Notes under the pieces: generated by a model
The model's database searches: none
What the model was told of the DNA's origin: nothing
What the model saw: the letters and a program-made list of their open reading frames with translations, nothing else
Position numbers and translations under genes: made by a program
NCBI GenBank assembly: GCA_016935935.1
Contig: JAFGPZ010000234.1
Location: forward strand, 1 to 27,700
Source of the DNA: Deltaproteobacteria bacterium
Lineage (GTDB): Bacteria; Desulfobacterota; Syntrophia; Syntrophales; UBA2210
Length of the DNA stretch: 27,700 nt
Direction: 5' to 3'
Shown here: positions 1 to 8,440 of the stretch, in pieces
How the letters are laid out: each line of letters starts with the position of its first letter
How positions within the stretch are numbered: the stretch's first letter is position 1

Positions 1-324
1 CCGCCACTCCGCATTTGCCATCCAGGGCTCCCTGTCTAGGTCGATATTGTCGAGTGTGCGGTCGCGAGCGGCCCGGACGGCATCCCGGATGATCTTGAGG
101 CCTAGGAGGAAGAGCAGGAACATCACCGCCACCAGAAACAAGAAGATTGGAAGGATGAAGAGGAACTTGGGTTCGTTCCGAAAAAGAAAAATGGCCAAAC
201 CGCTTAGGATGCATGCGGCTACGCCGAGAGCGGCGAGAACTACGCCGGCGATGACGGCGGCGATTCGCCCGATAAGACAAGAGATCTTCCGCCGTTTCTG
301 GCGGGCAGTGGAAAAGTTGGACAT
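1..324 (-). CDS. Membrane protein, N-terminal 108 residues only (runs off left edge)
   Basis: This is an open frame with no stop up to the window edge, starting at an ATG (complement of 322-324) with a TGAGG ribosome site about 8 bases upstream. The protein begins with a short basic stretch (QKRRK), followed by two hydrophobic membrane segments at about residues 17-47 and 53-76. A charged segment then leads to PWMANAEWR. Two N-terminal helices followed by a PW..xxxW motif recall DUF3592-type membrane proteins, but only 108 residues are visible, so this family call is tentative. The opposite strand also holds a 136-codon frame over this stretch; it is Arg/Lys-rich, has no recognisable domain, and looks like a shadow. 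Function unknown. Confidence 0.6.
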   Translation of the reverse strand, partial: MSNFSTARQKRRKISCLIGRIAAVIAGVVLAALGVAACILSGLAIFLFRNEPKFLFILPIFLFLVAVMFLLFLLGLKIIRDAVRAARDRTLDNIDLDREPWMANAEWR

Positions 325-1071
325 AGCGCTGTCCTCATTCAGACAGAGAGATTCTCGGTCCTGCAACACCCTGTTAAACAAAAAACCCCGCCTCTTTCCG
401 AAAATGGGGTTGTCATTCCTTTTTCAATGCATCACCCTTGGAAAAAGGTTCATCTGAAAGTTGCCTTCTGGCGACGTCCTGTCGACTTTCTTATGCTCCC
501 AATTTTCAGAAAAGTCAAGGCGGTAATTGCGGCAGGGGCACTGGATCTGTACTTGACAGGGTATAAATACAATAACTTGAAACATTGCCAAAAGAATCCT
601 TGCAGCCGATCGTAGCTCTCCGGAATGCTCCTGCTTAGCTTATCGTTACTCTCTTTCAATTGGTAATTTTCAGTAGTCCAGTTCCATGATTCTATTGACT
701 TGGTGAAAGAGATAAAAGTACGCATCAATCGGATGAATCTTTTTTCGTATTGCCAGACAAGATGAACTCGTAAAAGCTCTGCGATTCTTATTCGTGATCA
801 CAAAACGGCCTGCCTGATTCCTGCGAGTATTTGGGTCCTGAGTGGCGCAGCCTGGCAGGTTTTGTCTTATGGTGAAAAGCATTCATGACTTTCTGGTGAA
901 CCTGTGGCGGCAGCACCCACCACCCACCGTGTACCCTTCGGGTCAAGAGGGTCTTGGAGACCCGTAGAACAACCCCAGGGGATCTCCATGCAAAAACCCC
1001 AAAATACACAGCTTTGCTTGTTACGAAGAAGTCGAAAGGTGGAAAGCAATTAAAGTGGCAGGAGAGTTCAT
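325..1071. other. 747-bp stretch with no convincing gene
   Basis: Several short frames occur here (427-615 plus, 450-728 minus, 670-882 minus, 788-1075 minus), but they overlap each other, lack good ribosome sites and match no family I recognise. A weak hairpin (AACCCC 384-389 with GGGGTT 406-411) follows the divergent membrane-protein start. The segment at about 895-1015 is different: it is rich in short G and C runs with several self-complementary blocks, and is listed separately as a possible structured RNA. Confidence 0.5.
895..1015. ncRNA. Possible structured RNA or GC-rich hairpin cluster (unidentified)
   Basis: Between two AT-richer flanks lies a block with a perfect hairpin GGGTC-ttgga-GACCC (949-963), a small ACCC-ttc-GGGT hairpin (933-943), an AACCCC/GGGG palindrome near 971-981, and CTGTG/CACAG complementarity between about 902-906 and 1008-1012 that could close the whole element. 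Read on the minus strand it vaguely recalls 6S RNA, but it is too short between the conserved boxes to be called that. Neither strand nor function is certain. Confidence 0.2.
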
Positions 1072-1995
1072 TCAAAGCATCTCAGGGGTAAAGGCGATGA
1101 TATCGTCTATAATGCTGCTGTCGGTGAAGATCATGGCGAGTCTGTCAATGCCCAGGGCTATCCCCGATGCCTCGGGCATGTGGGGGAGGGCGGCAAGAAA
1201 TCTTCTCGGTTCGGGACAGGGTGGCTTCCCCATGTTTCTTCGATGCTGCTGTTCCCTTTCGAATCGGGTCCGTTGCTCATCGACATCTGTGAGCTCTGAA
1301 AAGGCATTTGCCAGTTCGAGACCCCCCAGGTAAAGCTCGAATCGTTCGGAAAGGGTGGGGTCATCTTTTTTGAGCCTTGCCAGCGCTGCCAGTGATGCCG
1401 GGTAATCATAGAGAAAGGCGGGTTTTTTCAGGCCAAGGCGGGGTTCTATTTGAGTAACCATGATTTCGTCGAAACGGTCACTTTTTAGTGCATCTTCCAT
1501 TGTGAGGGAAGAGTATTCTTTAAAGGCCTCTCTCACGGAGATTCGTTCCCAGGGCTTTTCCAATGAAATTTCTGCCCCCTGATAGTGAATAATATTTCCG
1601 TGGCAGAGTAGCTCAGAGAGATGCAGGAACATATCCTCGCATTCTTTCATCATTTCCATGTAATCGATTTCTGTACGGTACCATTCGAGAATAGTAAATT
1701 CACTTATATGAAGGGCGCCCCGCTCCCCTGCTCGAAAGCATCTTGTAATCTGAAAAAGACGTGGATATCCCGCGGCCAGTATCCGCTTCATACACAGCTC
1801 GGGCGATGTATGGAGGAACCAGCCCTCGGAGGTGAGTGGGTCTATGTGCGCCTCAGGCGCATGCGTTGGAACTCTTATAGGGGTTTCTACTTCAAGGTAG
1901 TCTCTGGATATGAAAAATTGACGAATGGCCTGGATCATCCTTGCGCGGGTTATAAGGTTGTCCCTGCGCCGCGCAAGTAGCCATCTCTCATTCAT
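1072..1995 (-). CDS. epmA: EF-P lysine (beta-lysyl) ligase EpmA / GenX / PoxA
   Basis: This 307-residue protein has the catalytic core of class II lysyl-tRNA synthetase without the anticodon-binding domain, the hallmark of EpmA (E. coli 325 residues). Visible class II motifs are the motif 1 region with VETP near residue 36, motif 2 as FRAGERGALHISEFTILEWYR, and motif 3 as SGIALGIDRLAMIF near the C terminus. In E. coli the enzyme activates beta-lysine with ATP and attaches it to a conserved lysine of elongation factor P. The gene starts 7 bases after the efp stop on the same strand, so the pair forms an operon and enzyme and substrate are co-expressed. EpmB, the lysine 2,3-aminomutase that makes beta-lysine, is not in this window. 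Confidence 0.93.
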   Translation of the reverse strand: MNERWLLARRRDNLITRARMIQAIRQFFISRDYLEVETPIRVPTHAPEAHIDPLTSEGWFLHTSPELCMKRILAAGYPRLFQITRCFRAGERGALHISEFTILEWYRTEIDYMEMMKECEDMFLHLSELLCHGNIIHYQGAEISLEKPWERISVREAFKEYSSLTMEDALKSDRFDEIMVTQIEPRLGLKKPAFLYDYPASLAALARLKKDDPTLSERFELYLGGLELANAFSELTDVDEQRTRFEREQQHRRNMGKPPCPEPRRFLAALPHMPEASGIALGIDRLAMIFTDSSIIDDIIAFTPEML

Positions 1996-2002
1996 GGAGT
2001 CC

Positions 2003-2566
2003 CTATCCCTTCACGCGGGTGACATATTCGCCGGTGCGAGTGTCGATTCTGATCTTTTCCCCTTCTTCGACAAAGGGAGGAACATTCAGTGTGTATCCTG
2101 TTTCTACGGTGATCGGTTTGGAATTCCCAGCCGCTGTGTCTCCCTTTACCCAGGGGTCTGCCTTCGTCACAGTAAGGTCAACAAAATTGGGAAGGGTGAC
2201 ACCCAGCGCGTCGCTTTCGAAGAAGAGAATTTCCGCTTCGATGTTGTCTATGAGGAAATTGCTTGCCTCTCCAACCTGATCTTCCGTAAGATAAACCTGC
2301 TCGTATGTTTCGGTATCCATGAAGCAGTACTTGTCGCCCTCCTGGTAGAGGTACTGCATCGTCTTTTCCTGTAGATTAGCCGGCTCAAAAGAATCAACGG
2401 AGCGGAATGTGCGGTCAAACTGGGATCCCGTGACCATGTTTTTAAGCTTACATCTGTACAGAGCCTGTCCCTTGCCTGGTTTCACAAACTGAAAATCTGT
2501 GATTACGTACGGTTCACCGTCGATCTGAATCTTTAAGTTTTTCCTCAAGTCGCTTGCGGAATACAT
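2003..2566 (-). CDS. efp: Elongation factor P
   Basis: The 187-residue protein has the usual EF-P length and three-domain layout. It relieves ribosomes stalled at polyproline stretches. The modification loop reads VKPGKGQA with the target lysine at position 32 from the chosen start, which fits beta-lysylation by the adjacent EpmA. The C-terminal OB domain ends with the signature region GEKIRIDTRTGEYVTRV. I chose the ATG at 2566 rather than the one 15 bases upstream because GGAG lies 9 bases before it and because the promoter (2593-2621) would otherwise leave almost no leader. Confidence 0.96.
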   Translation of the reverse strand: MYSASDLRKNLKIQIDGEPYVITDFQFVKPGKGQALYRCKLKNMVTGSQFDRTFRSVDSFEPANLQEKTMQYLYQEGDKYCFMDTETYEQVYLTEDQVGEASNFLIDNIEAEILFFESDALGVTLPNFVDLTVTKADPWVKGDTAAGNSKPITVETGYTLNVPPFVEEGEKIRIDTRTGEYVTRVKG

Positions 2567-2592
2567 AGTGACACACTCCAACTTTTTTCACC

Positions 2593-2621
2593 TATCTAAT
2601 CTATTTGGAGGTCCATGTCAA
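2593..2621 (-). promoter_or_regulatory. Sigma-70-type promoter of efp-epmA
   Basis: On the minus strand a perfect TTGACA (2616-2621) is separated by 17 bases from TAGATA (2593-2598). Transcription would start near 2586, giving a leader of about 20 bases ahead of the efp ATG at 2566. Confidence 0.6.
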
Positions 2622-2707
2622 AAGAATGTTACTTGTTTTATAGGGAAACCGGCATAATTTTTCGGCACAAAGGAAGGCCCCCATACATGCAGGTTCGAGA
2701 AGGAGGG

Positions 2708-2738
2708 GCAGACTCCGGAATAATGTCACGGAGCCTGC
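2708..2738 (-). terminator. Stem-loop downstream of degP, candidate terminator
   Basis: Ten-base stem GCAGGCTCCG / CGGAGTCTGC (one G-U pair) around an 11-base loop, read on the minus strand 22 bases past the degP stop. It is followed by CCCTCCTTCTC rather than a clean U-run, so termination would be imperfect. It separates degP from the efp promoter. Confidence 0.4.
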
Positions 2739-2759
2739 CGCAGGCGTAATGAGAAAGTC

Positions 2760-4214
2760 TTACTTCTGTAACTGAACTACAATGAAACCGGCATTTGGTC
2801 TCTTTATAAGAAGCGCCATAGGACTTCCCTTTTCGAGCGCGTCCACCAGTCTGCGATATTCTTCCACGGTGGCAATCACGGTATTGTTTACACTCCTTAC
2901 CATGTCCCCTGCCCGTATGCCGACGCTCTCTGCGTCGCTTCCTTTTTTCACTTCAAGGATGACAACACCTTTTTCATTCCTGTTGTATCCAAAACGCTTT
3001 GCAATTTCCGGTGACAGTTCCGACACCTTGAGGCCGAGCTCTTCGTAATGTTCGGATGCCGGTTTTGTTTGCTGGTCCGAATCATCCCGTTTGGCCATTG
3101 TTACTGAGACGGTCTTGTCGGCGCCCCTCCTTATCAGCGCAATGGGAACCTTTTCTCCCACCGGGAGATTTGCCACTACCTTGACAAGCTCATGGCTGGA
3201 CTCGACCTTTCTGCCCTGAATGGAGGTAATAATATCTTCTGCCCTGATGCCGCCATCCTCAGCCGGACTGTCTTTAAAGACCTCGGTTACGAGAACACCC
3301 TTTTGATTTTTCAGGCCATAATATGTCTTCAGTTCTTCCGTAATGTCCTGTATAGAGATTCCAAGCCACGCCCTGGTGACCTCTCCCTTGTCTCTCAACT
3401 GGTTGACGATTCCCCTGGCCATATTGATGGGAATGGCAAATCCGATCCCTTGCCCCTGGGCGATGATGGCAGTGTTTATGCCGATAACCTCACCCGTCAT
3501 ATTGATAAGGGGTCCGCCGCTGTTGCCCGGGTTTATCGATGTGTCGGTCTGTATGAAATCATCATAGGGCCCGGAACCGATGACTCGTCCCTTGGCGCTC
3601 ACGATTCCCGCAGTTACTGTCTGTTCCAGTCCGAAGGGGCTTCCGATGGCCACGACCCATTCACCCACGGAAAGTGCATCCGAATCGCCCAGATTTAAAG
3701 GAACGAGGTCCGGAGCAGCGTCGATTTTGACTAATGCAAGATCCGTCTTAGGATCTCGTCCGATAAGTTTCGCCTTGAATTCCTTCTTGTTGGTCAGGGT
3801 TACGGTAATTTCGTCGGCGCCTTCAACGACGTGGTTGTTCGTCACGATATAGCCGCTTTTGTCGATGACAAATCCTGAACCGAGACCTTGTTGCCGGGGT
3901 ATGGGACGATTTCCGTTGCCCTGAAAGGGACCGAAAAAGTCCTCAAAAGGGTTTCTTCTCTCAAAGGGACTCTGCCCCTCAAAGGGATTGCCCCGGAAAA
4001 AATTGGATGTCTGATCTGCCCCCCTGGGAGTTTTTACGACACGGATGTTTACCACGCCATAACGGACTTTCTCTGCCAGTGACGTGAAATTTGCCGGAAT
4101 CATACTGACGGGCTGATCATTCGCCGCAACCCCACTTTGCGGGACCAGGCCCATGAACAGTACTGTCGCAAAAAGGATCACCAAAAATACCGAAAGTTTT
4201 TGTATTGATTTCAT
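2760..4214 (-). CDS. degP: Periplasmic serine protease/chaperone, HtrA/DegP family
   Basis: The 484-residue protein starts with a signal peptide (MKSIQ, hydrophobic core 8-23, probable cleavage after VAA near 31), so it is exported. The trypsin-like domain carries the full catalytic triad: His128 in TNNHVVEGAD, Asp158 in KTDLALVKID and Ser232 in NPGNSGGPLIN. Two PDZ domains follow (about 270-360 and 390-480). Family members degrade or refold damaged envelope proteins. A segment before the protease domain (about 71-100) repeats NPFE/SPFE/NPFE and probably belongs to the LA-loop region that controls oligomer state. The ATG has GGGAGG 6 bases upstream. The gene lies 156 bases downstream of a sensor kinase on the same strand, an arrangement that suggests envelope-stress control. 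Confidence 0.93.
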   Translation of the reverse strand: MKSIQKLSVFLVILFATVLFMGLVPQSGVAANDQPVSMIPANFTSLAEKVRYGVVNIRVVKTPRGADQTSNFFRGNPFEGQSPFERRNPFEDFFGPFQGNGNRPIPRQQGLGSGFVIDKSGYIVTNNHVVEGADEITVTLTNKKEFKAKLIGRDPKTDLALVKIDAAPDLVPLNLGDSDALSVGEWVVAIGSPFGLEQTVTAGIVSAKGRVIGSGPYDDFIQTDTSINPGNSGGPLINMTGEVIGINTAIIAQGQGIGFAIPINMARGIVNQLRDKGEVTRAWLGISIQDITEELKTYYGLKNQKGVLVTEVFKDSPAEDGGIRAEDIITSIQGRKVESSHELVKVVANLPVGEKVPIALIRRGADKTVSVTMAKRDDSDQQTKPASEHYEELGLKVSELSPEIAKRFGYNRNEKGVVILEVKKGSDAESVGIRAGDMVRSVNNTVIATVEEYRRLVDALEKGSPMALLIKRPNAGFIVVQLQK

Positions 4215-4370
4215 CTCTATCCTCCCTGAATTTTCTTCGCATAAATTCTTTTGGCCATAAGATATACAATGGAGTTAACGAGAAGATGATGTGAAGATTA
4301 TCAATCGGTAATGTTTGGAATGTCGAAGGCGCCGGTGATTTCTTCAGGATGTGCCCTGTGCATGGAGCCT

Positions 4371-5774
4371 TCACGAGTTGAGCGTAACGGTAAAGGTGCT
4401 TCCTTCGCTCGTTCTGCTCTCTGCCGTGATGTCGCCCCCGTGGGCACGGGCAATGGCCCTGGCCAGACTCAACCCGAGGCCGGTGCCTTCCTCAGATCTG
4501 CTGTGGTCGCAACGGTAGAATCGCTCAAAGATGTGCGGAAGATTTTTTTCATCAATACCGACACCATCATCCCTTACGCGAAGCCTGATTCTTCCGTCGT
4601 GATCCCCTTCCAGTGAAACGCGAACACTTCCGCCGCCGGATGTGTATTTGATGGCATTATCGATCAGGTTGGATATCATGCGCTGTATCTTGCCTACGTC
4701 ACCGGTAAAAGAGAGTGAGTTTGGCAGGTCGCTGGTCAGGGTTATCCCCTTGTCTTCGGCAATCGGATTAAAAAGTTCGCACGCCTCGCGGGTTACCCGG
4801 GCAAGGTTCATCTCTATTTTTCCCAGTTCACCCACGCCGGCCTCCATTTTGGAGATTACCAGCATGGTATTGATCATGTTCAGCAGTCGGTCGCTTTCTT
4901 CTACAATGCTCGCCGCCATGGATTCGTATTCTGGCAGGGATTTACCCGTTGTGAGAGTTATTTCGGCAATTCCCCGAATGCGGGTGATGGGACTCTTGAG
5001 GTCGTGGGCGATATTGTCACTCATCTCCTTCATTCCGCTGATCAGTTCCTGCATTCTGTCCAGCATGCTGTTGAAGGTCCTTGCAAGCTGATCTATCTCG
5101 TCTCCACGGGGTTTTACGGGCACACGCTTTTCCAGCGCGTCTTGGGAAATGAGGCGGGCTGTCTTTGTCACCGCCTCTACCCCGGAAAGGGCCCTTCGAG
5201 CCATGAACCAGCCGATTGCCGCTGCGATCAGGAGAAGAAAGACCATAGTGGAAACGAATATCTTTCGAAAGGCCTCGATGAAGGAGCCACTCAATTCCAT
5301 GGACTGACCCACCTGAATTATTATATCGGACCCGATAAAGCCGTAGCAAATACGCACTTTGTGGCGGCGATCGGGGATGGTTACCGTATCGAATACGGGG
5401 GTGGATTTTTTTATGAGTTCTCTTATGGCAATGTTGTCGACTCCGATGTCACGCCAGTATGACATATTGGAAGACGAAAAGACGCGTCCGTTGAGGTATA
5501 AAAGCCTGATAAACGTTTTCTTTACGCCGCCTGCGCGGGATTCGGCTACAGCCACGCTCTGGACGGCTTCGATACCCTCTACGGAGAGAAGAGTGGAAAA
5601 TTTTGCGGCCCGGTCCAGTAACTCCCTGTCTGTTTGTTCCCTTATTACCGATGTCACGAGGACGTAAAAAAAGAGGAAGGCGAGAATGGAAGATAACGAA
5701 AATATGGTCGCGTACCAAAGCGTGAGTTTGAAAGCGAGGGTGTTGTGAAACTTAATCGCTTTTCCTGATAACAT
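4371..5774 (-). CDS. Membrane sensor histidine kinase (HAMP-HisKA-HATPase)
   Basis: This 467-residue inner-membrane kinase has a first membrane helix at about 16-42, a periplasmic sensor of about 130 residues, a second helix at about 172-190, and a HAMP linker (192-245). The HisKA domain carries the phospho-acceptor His257 in NIAHDLKSPITR, and the ATPase domain shows N box NLIDNAIKY, G1 DDGVGI, F box IFERFYR and G2 GTGLGLSLA. The architecture is that of the CusS/CopS/PhoQ-type EnvZ/OmpR group. Its start overlaps the end of the response-regulator gene by 23 bases, so the two are translationally coupled partners. The ligand cannot be read from the sequence; metal and envelope stress are both plausible. 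Confidence 0.92.
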   Translation of the reverse strand: MLSGKAIKFHNTLAFKLTLWYATIFSLSSILAFLFFYVLVTSVIREQTDRELLDRAAKFSTLLSVEGIEAVQSVAVAESRAGGVKKTFIRLLYLNGRVFSSSNMSYWRDIGVDNIAIRELIKKSTPVFDTVTIPDRRHKVRICYGFIGSDIIIQVGQSMELSGSFIEAFRKIFVSTMVFLLLIAAAIGWFMARRALSGVEAVTKTARLISQDALEKRVPVKPRGDEIDQLARTFNSMLDRMQELISGMKEMSDNIAHDLKSPITRIRGIAEITLTTGKSLPEYESMAASIVEESDRLLNMINTMLVISKMEAGVGELGKIEMNLARVTREACELFNPIAEDKGITLTSDLPNSLSFTGDVGKIQRMISNLIDNAIKYTSGGGSVRVSLEGDHDGRIRLRVRDDGVGIDEKNLPHIFERFYRCDHSRSEEGTGLGLSLARAIARAHGGDITAESRTSEGSTFTVTLNS

Positions 5775-6429
5775 AACCCACTCCGCGGACCGTGTGGATA
5801 AGTTTCTCTGAGAAGTTCTTGTCCACCTTGTCCCTCAGACGGCTGATTCTGGCTTCCACCACATTCGTCATAGGATCAAAATTATAATCCCACACGTGTT
5901 CCATTATCATTGTCTTTGAAATCACACGACCGGCGTTTCGCATGAGATATTCGAGAAGGGAAAACTCCAGGGGTTGGAGATCAATCTTTTTACCTTCTCT
6001 GGTAACGTCTCGGGCTATGAGATCCATAGAGAGACTGCTGAAGGTGAGGCGAGTTGGTTCCGTGGTTCCGCTGGAACGTCTGATGAGTGCCTGGACCCTT
6101 GCCAGTAGTTCTGAAAAGGCAAAGGGTTTTGTCAGGTAGTCGTCACTTCCCGTTTCCAGTCCCCTGATCCTGTCATCTACGGAATCCTTTGCGCTCAGAA
6201 TGATTACCGGTGTGTCTGCCTTCTCTCTCCTCAATTTTTTGAGCAGAGAGAGACCATCCAGTTTGGGGAGCATGATATCTATAATCGCCGCATCATAGGG
6301 TTCTGTGAGGGCAAGATCAAGTCCCTTTTCACCGTTGGCTGCGTGATCCACCGCATAGCCCGCCGCTTTGAGGCCCCTCTGTATGAAGGCCGCTATTTTT
6401 ATGTCGTCTTCGACGAGGAGGAGACGCAT
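5752..6429 (-). CDS. OmpR/PhoB-family response regulator
   Basis: The 225-residue protein has a receiver domain with acidic pocket VEDD near residue 9, phospho-acceptor Asp51 in IIDIMLPKLDG and the switch lysine in TKPFAF near 103. A winged-helix DNA-binding domain follows (about 125-223, ending VRGVGYVIR). I chose the ATG at 6429 because CGGAG lies 9 bases ahead of it; the TTG two codons upstream is too close to that site. It is transcribed first in the regulator-kinase pair, with degP following on the same strand. Confidence 0.93.
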   Translation of the reverse strand: MRLLLVEDDIKIAAFIQRGLKAAGYAVDHAANGEKGLDLALTEPYDAAIIDIMLPKLDGLSLLKKLRREKADTPVIILSAKDSVDDRIRGLETGSDDYLTKPFAFSELLARVQALIRRSSGTTEPTRLTFSSLSMDLIARDVTREGKKIDLQPLEFSLLEYLMRNAGRVISKTMIMEHVWDYNFDPMTNVVEARISRLRDKVDKNFSEKLIHTVRGVGYVIRKSD

Positions 6430-6516
6430 AGACAAATTCTCCGGGATGTAAATTCTGTCTTTACAAGATCACTGAAATTTACGAGTCCCTTGTGGCTTTG
6501 TTTCTGGTGCCGGCTG

Positions 6517-6762
6517 TTATTTAAGGAGTATTCCCCAGGCATTAAAGAGGCTGTCGTAACGCAGAATGAATTCCTCTCCATCCCCGGTGTGAATCTTGAA
6601 ATAACTGAGCGCAGGCTGGTCCGCCCCAGGCCCGCTTTCATACCAGCGGTCTACTATTTTCGATACTTCCAGGGTGCGATCCTGAAAGGTAAATGATTGG
6701 GGGCGTTCATTGAATTTGTAACCGCTGTAACACTTGACATCTGTCTCTTCATACTTCATCAT
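6517..6762 (-). CDS. Small conserved hypothetical protein (81 aa)
   Basis: The 81-residue product reads as a compact soluble domain with CYSGYKFNERPQSF near the N terminus, a central IVDRWYES and a C-terminal DGEEFILRYD. This pattern belongs to a widespread family of small proteins of unknown function found in several phyla (similar to DUF6504; the name is from memory). No catalytic signature is visible. AAGGAT lies 10 bases before the double ATG, and the first ATG is used here. It ends 87 bases before the response-regulator start and may share its transcript. Two other frames overlap it (6343-6696 plus, 6399-6641 minus) and are shadows. Confidence 0.7.
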   Translation of the reverse strand: MMKYEETDVKCYSGYKFNERPQSFTFQDRTLEVSKIVDRWYESGPGADQPALSYFKIHTGDGEEFILRYDSLFNAWGILLK

Positions 6763-7068
6763 TATATCTCAGATCCTTTGAAAATATATTGAATTCCCCA
6801 ATATTCTGAATGGATGTGAAAGTCAATAATTTTATTTGCTGCAACCGTAACACATCTAATACGAATCGCTTAATAGAAAACTTCAAGCTTACCCGAAGGC
6901 ATCCGCTATTATCAAAATCCTCTTGACACACAACTTTTATCTTCATATATTGCCAAGCAAAAAAGAAACGATGCTTTATCAATCCTTTGAACTTGTAAGC
7001 GAGCGAATTTTTACGAATTGAACATAGCAAAGGCGCGGCACATGCCGGGAAAGGAAGAATAAGACTCC
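6763..7068. other. 306-bp intergenic stretch holding the antiporter promoter
   Basis: This divergent, AT-rich region separates the small hypothetical gene (minus) from the antiporter remnant (plus). It contains a good sigma-70 promoter pointing right (6923-6951) and a roughly 110-base leader with a small CGGC-acat-GCCG hairpin near 7037-7048. The 93-codon minus-strand frame that spans it (6749-7030) has no ribosome site and no recognisable content. Confidence 0.5.
6923..6951 (+). promoter_or_regulatory. Near-consensus sigma-70 promoter ahead of the antiporter remnant
   Basis: TTGACA (6923-6928), a 17-base spacer and TATATT (6946-6951). The start point near 6958 would give a leader of about 110 bases to the ATG at 7069. 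The promoter looks intact although the gene behind it is broken, which suggests that the inactivation is recent. Confidence 0.6.
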
Positions 7069-8339
7069 ATGCACGGACTTCTCCCTGAAATAGGTGTATC
7101 CATTATTGCGGCCACGGCCCTGGGTTTCGTCTTTCAGCTTTTTCGCCAGCCCATCATCCTCGGTTATCTCGTGGCGGGCACCCTCGTCGGTCCTGAAATC
7201 GGATTGAAGTTAGTCGTAGAACCGGCCAGCATCGAAGTGATTTCCGAAATTGGATTGATCCTTCTTCTCTTTATCATCGGTCTGGAGCTTGATCCCACGA
7301 AGATGCTCTCTTCGGGCAAACAAATGATTTTAAAGGGAATTGGGAAATTCGCCTTGTGCGTTATCATCGGCCTGGGCTTCTATCTACTTTTAGGTGAATA
7401 CATGGGTACACGCCCAATCGACGCGCTTTATCTGTCTATTTTTTGCGCTTTGAGCAGCACGGCGATTGTCGTAAAGCTCCTTTACGACAAGTTCGAACTG
7501 GATACCATCCCATCCCCGGAAGGATCACTTTGGGTATTTTGATTTTTCAGGATGTATGGGCGATTCTTGTCCTAGCCCTGCAGCCACATTTCATGAATCC
7601 CAAGCTGGGCCTCGTAGCCTTGGCTCTTGGCAAAAGCTTCGTCCTTTTGAGTTTCGGCTATCTGCTGAGCCGATATGTATTGAAGTGGATCTTTGATCAG
7701 ATCGCCAAGACGCCGGAAATGGTCGTCGCCATGTCCATCGCATGGTGCGTCATTATGGTCGGCATCGCTTCGTGGATGGGTCTGTCCATGGAGATGGATG
7801 CCCTCATTGCCGGAGTTTCCATCTCATCCTTTCCCTACGGTGTCCACATCATCGCCAAGGTTTTACCCCTGCGCGACTTTTTCCTACCCCTCTTTTTCCT
7901 GTCTATCGGCATTAAAATACCGGCGCCTGATACTGCCATTTTATTGGGTGCTCTAATTATGGTTGTTTTCGTCATCGACTTTAATCTGGAAGTTTTGAAG
8001 GAATTGAATATCCGGGGTGTTAAAGGGATGTTTGGAGACATCGGCAGCATGGATACCCTGGATCACGCCCATATCCAGAATGCCGATCTCATTATCTTGA
8101 CCATTCCTGATATGCTCCTGAAGGGAACCTCGAATGAGACTATTGTGCGAACCTGCCGCCCACTTGCCCCACAAGCGGTCATAATGGCTACGGCCGATTC
8201 AACGGATCAGATTGCGAGATTAAAAAGGGCCGGCGCCAATGAAGTCCTCCTGCCTTACTCAATGATCGGCGACGCTTTGGCCGGTTTTGTAGAAAAACTG
8301 ACAAAACCGGAAGAATCATCCCGCTCTCCAGAAAATTAA
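7069..8339 (+). pseudogene. Broken CPA2-type cation:proton antiporter (KefB/KefC-like) with TrkA-N remnant
   Basis: The first frame (7069-7542) encodes the N-terminal half of the exchanger domain, including YLVAGTLVGP and LLLFIIGLELDP. It then runs into a stop. The family sequence continues in another frame (to 8339) from PGRITLGILIFQDVWAI. The shift is explained by CATCC repeated in tandem at 7506-7515; removing one copy restores an uninterrupted DTIPGRITLG. A second lesion follows. At about 7965-7982 the membrane segment LLGALIMVVFVI joins directly to DFNLEVLKEL, the middle of a TrkA-N NAD-binding domain. The last membrane helices and the Gly-rich nucleotide loop, roughly 200 residues in relatives, are missing. 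The remaining C-terminal part is a good TrkA-N tail (DIGSMDTLDHAHI). I judge it nonfunctional. Confidence 0.85.
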
Positions 8340-8440
8340 CTTTGTTTATATCTCTTTAGTGGTGTTGCTTTCCTAAGCAATAATCGCTCCTTTTAAGGGA
8401 GATCAATCTGTTTCAAGGAGCCTTTCCGGTTGAGTATCAT

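Noticed and set aside
47..457. 136-codon plus-strand frame at the left edge
   Set aside because: Arg/Lys-rich with no domain, antisense to a membrane-protein frame that has a good ribosome site and two clear membrane helices.
450..882. Overlapping minus-strand frames of 70-95 codons
   Set aside because: They overlap each other, lack ribosome sites and contain no recognisable family pattern; possibly decayed sequence, but I cannot show what it came from.
895..1015. 6S RNA on the minus strand
   Set aside because: Some blocks (CCCCTGGGG..GTT, GGGTACACGG) are suggestive, but the distance between them is about half of what 6S RNA needs and no long closing stem was found. Kept only as an unidentified element.
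7501..7545. Programmed ribosomal frameshift in the antiporter
   Set aside because: No slippery heptamer or downstream structure; the simple 5-bp duplication plus the second deletion argue for decay.
7443..8339. Independent 298-residue gene overlapping the antiporter N-terminal frame
   Set aside because: Its first 24 codons are out-of-frame antiporter sequence; family similarity starts only at PGRITLG, so it is the 3' part of one broken gene.
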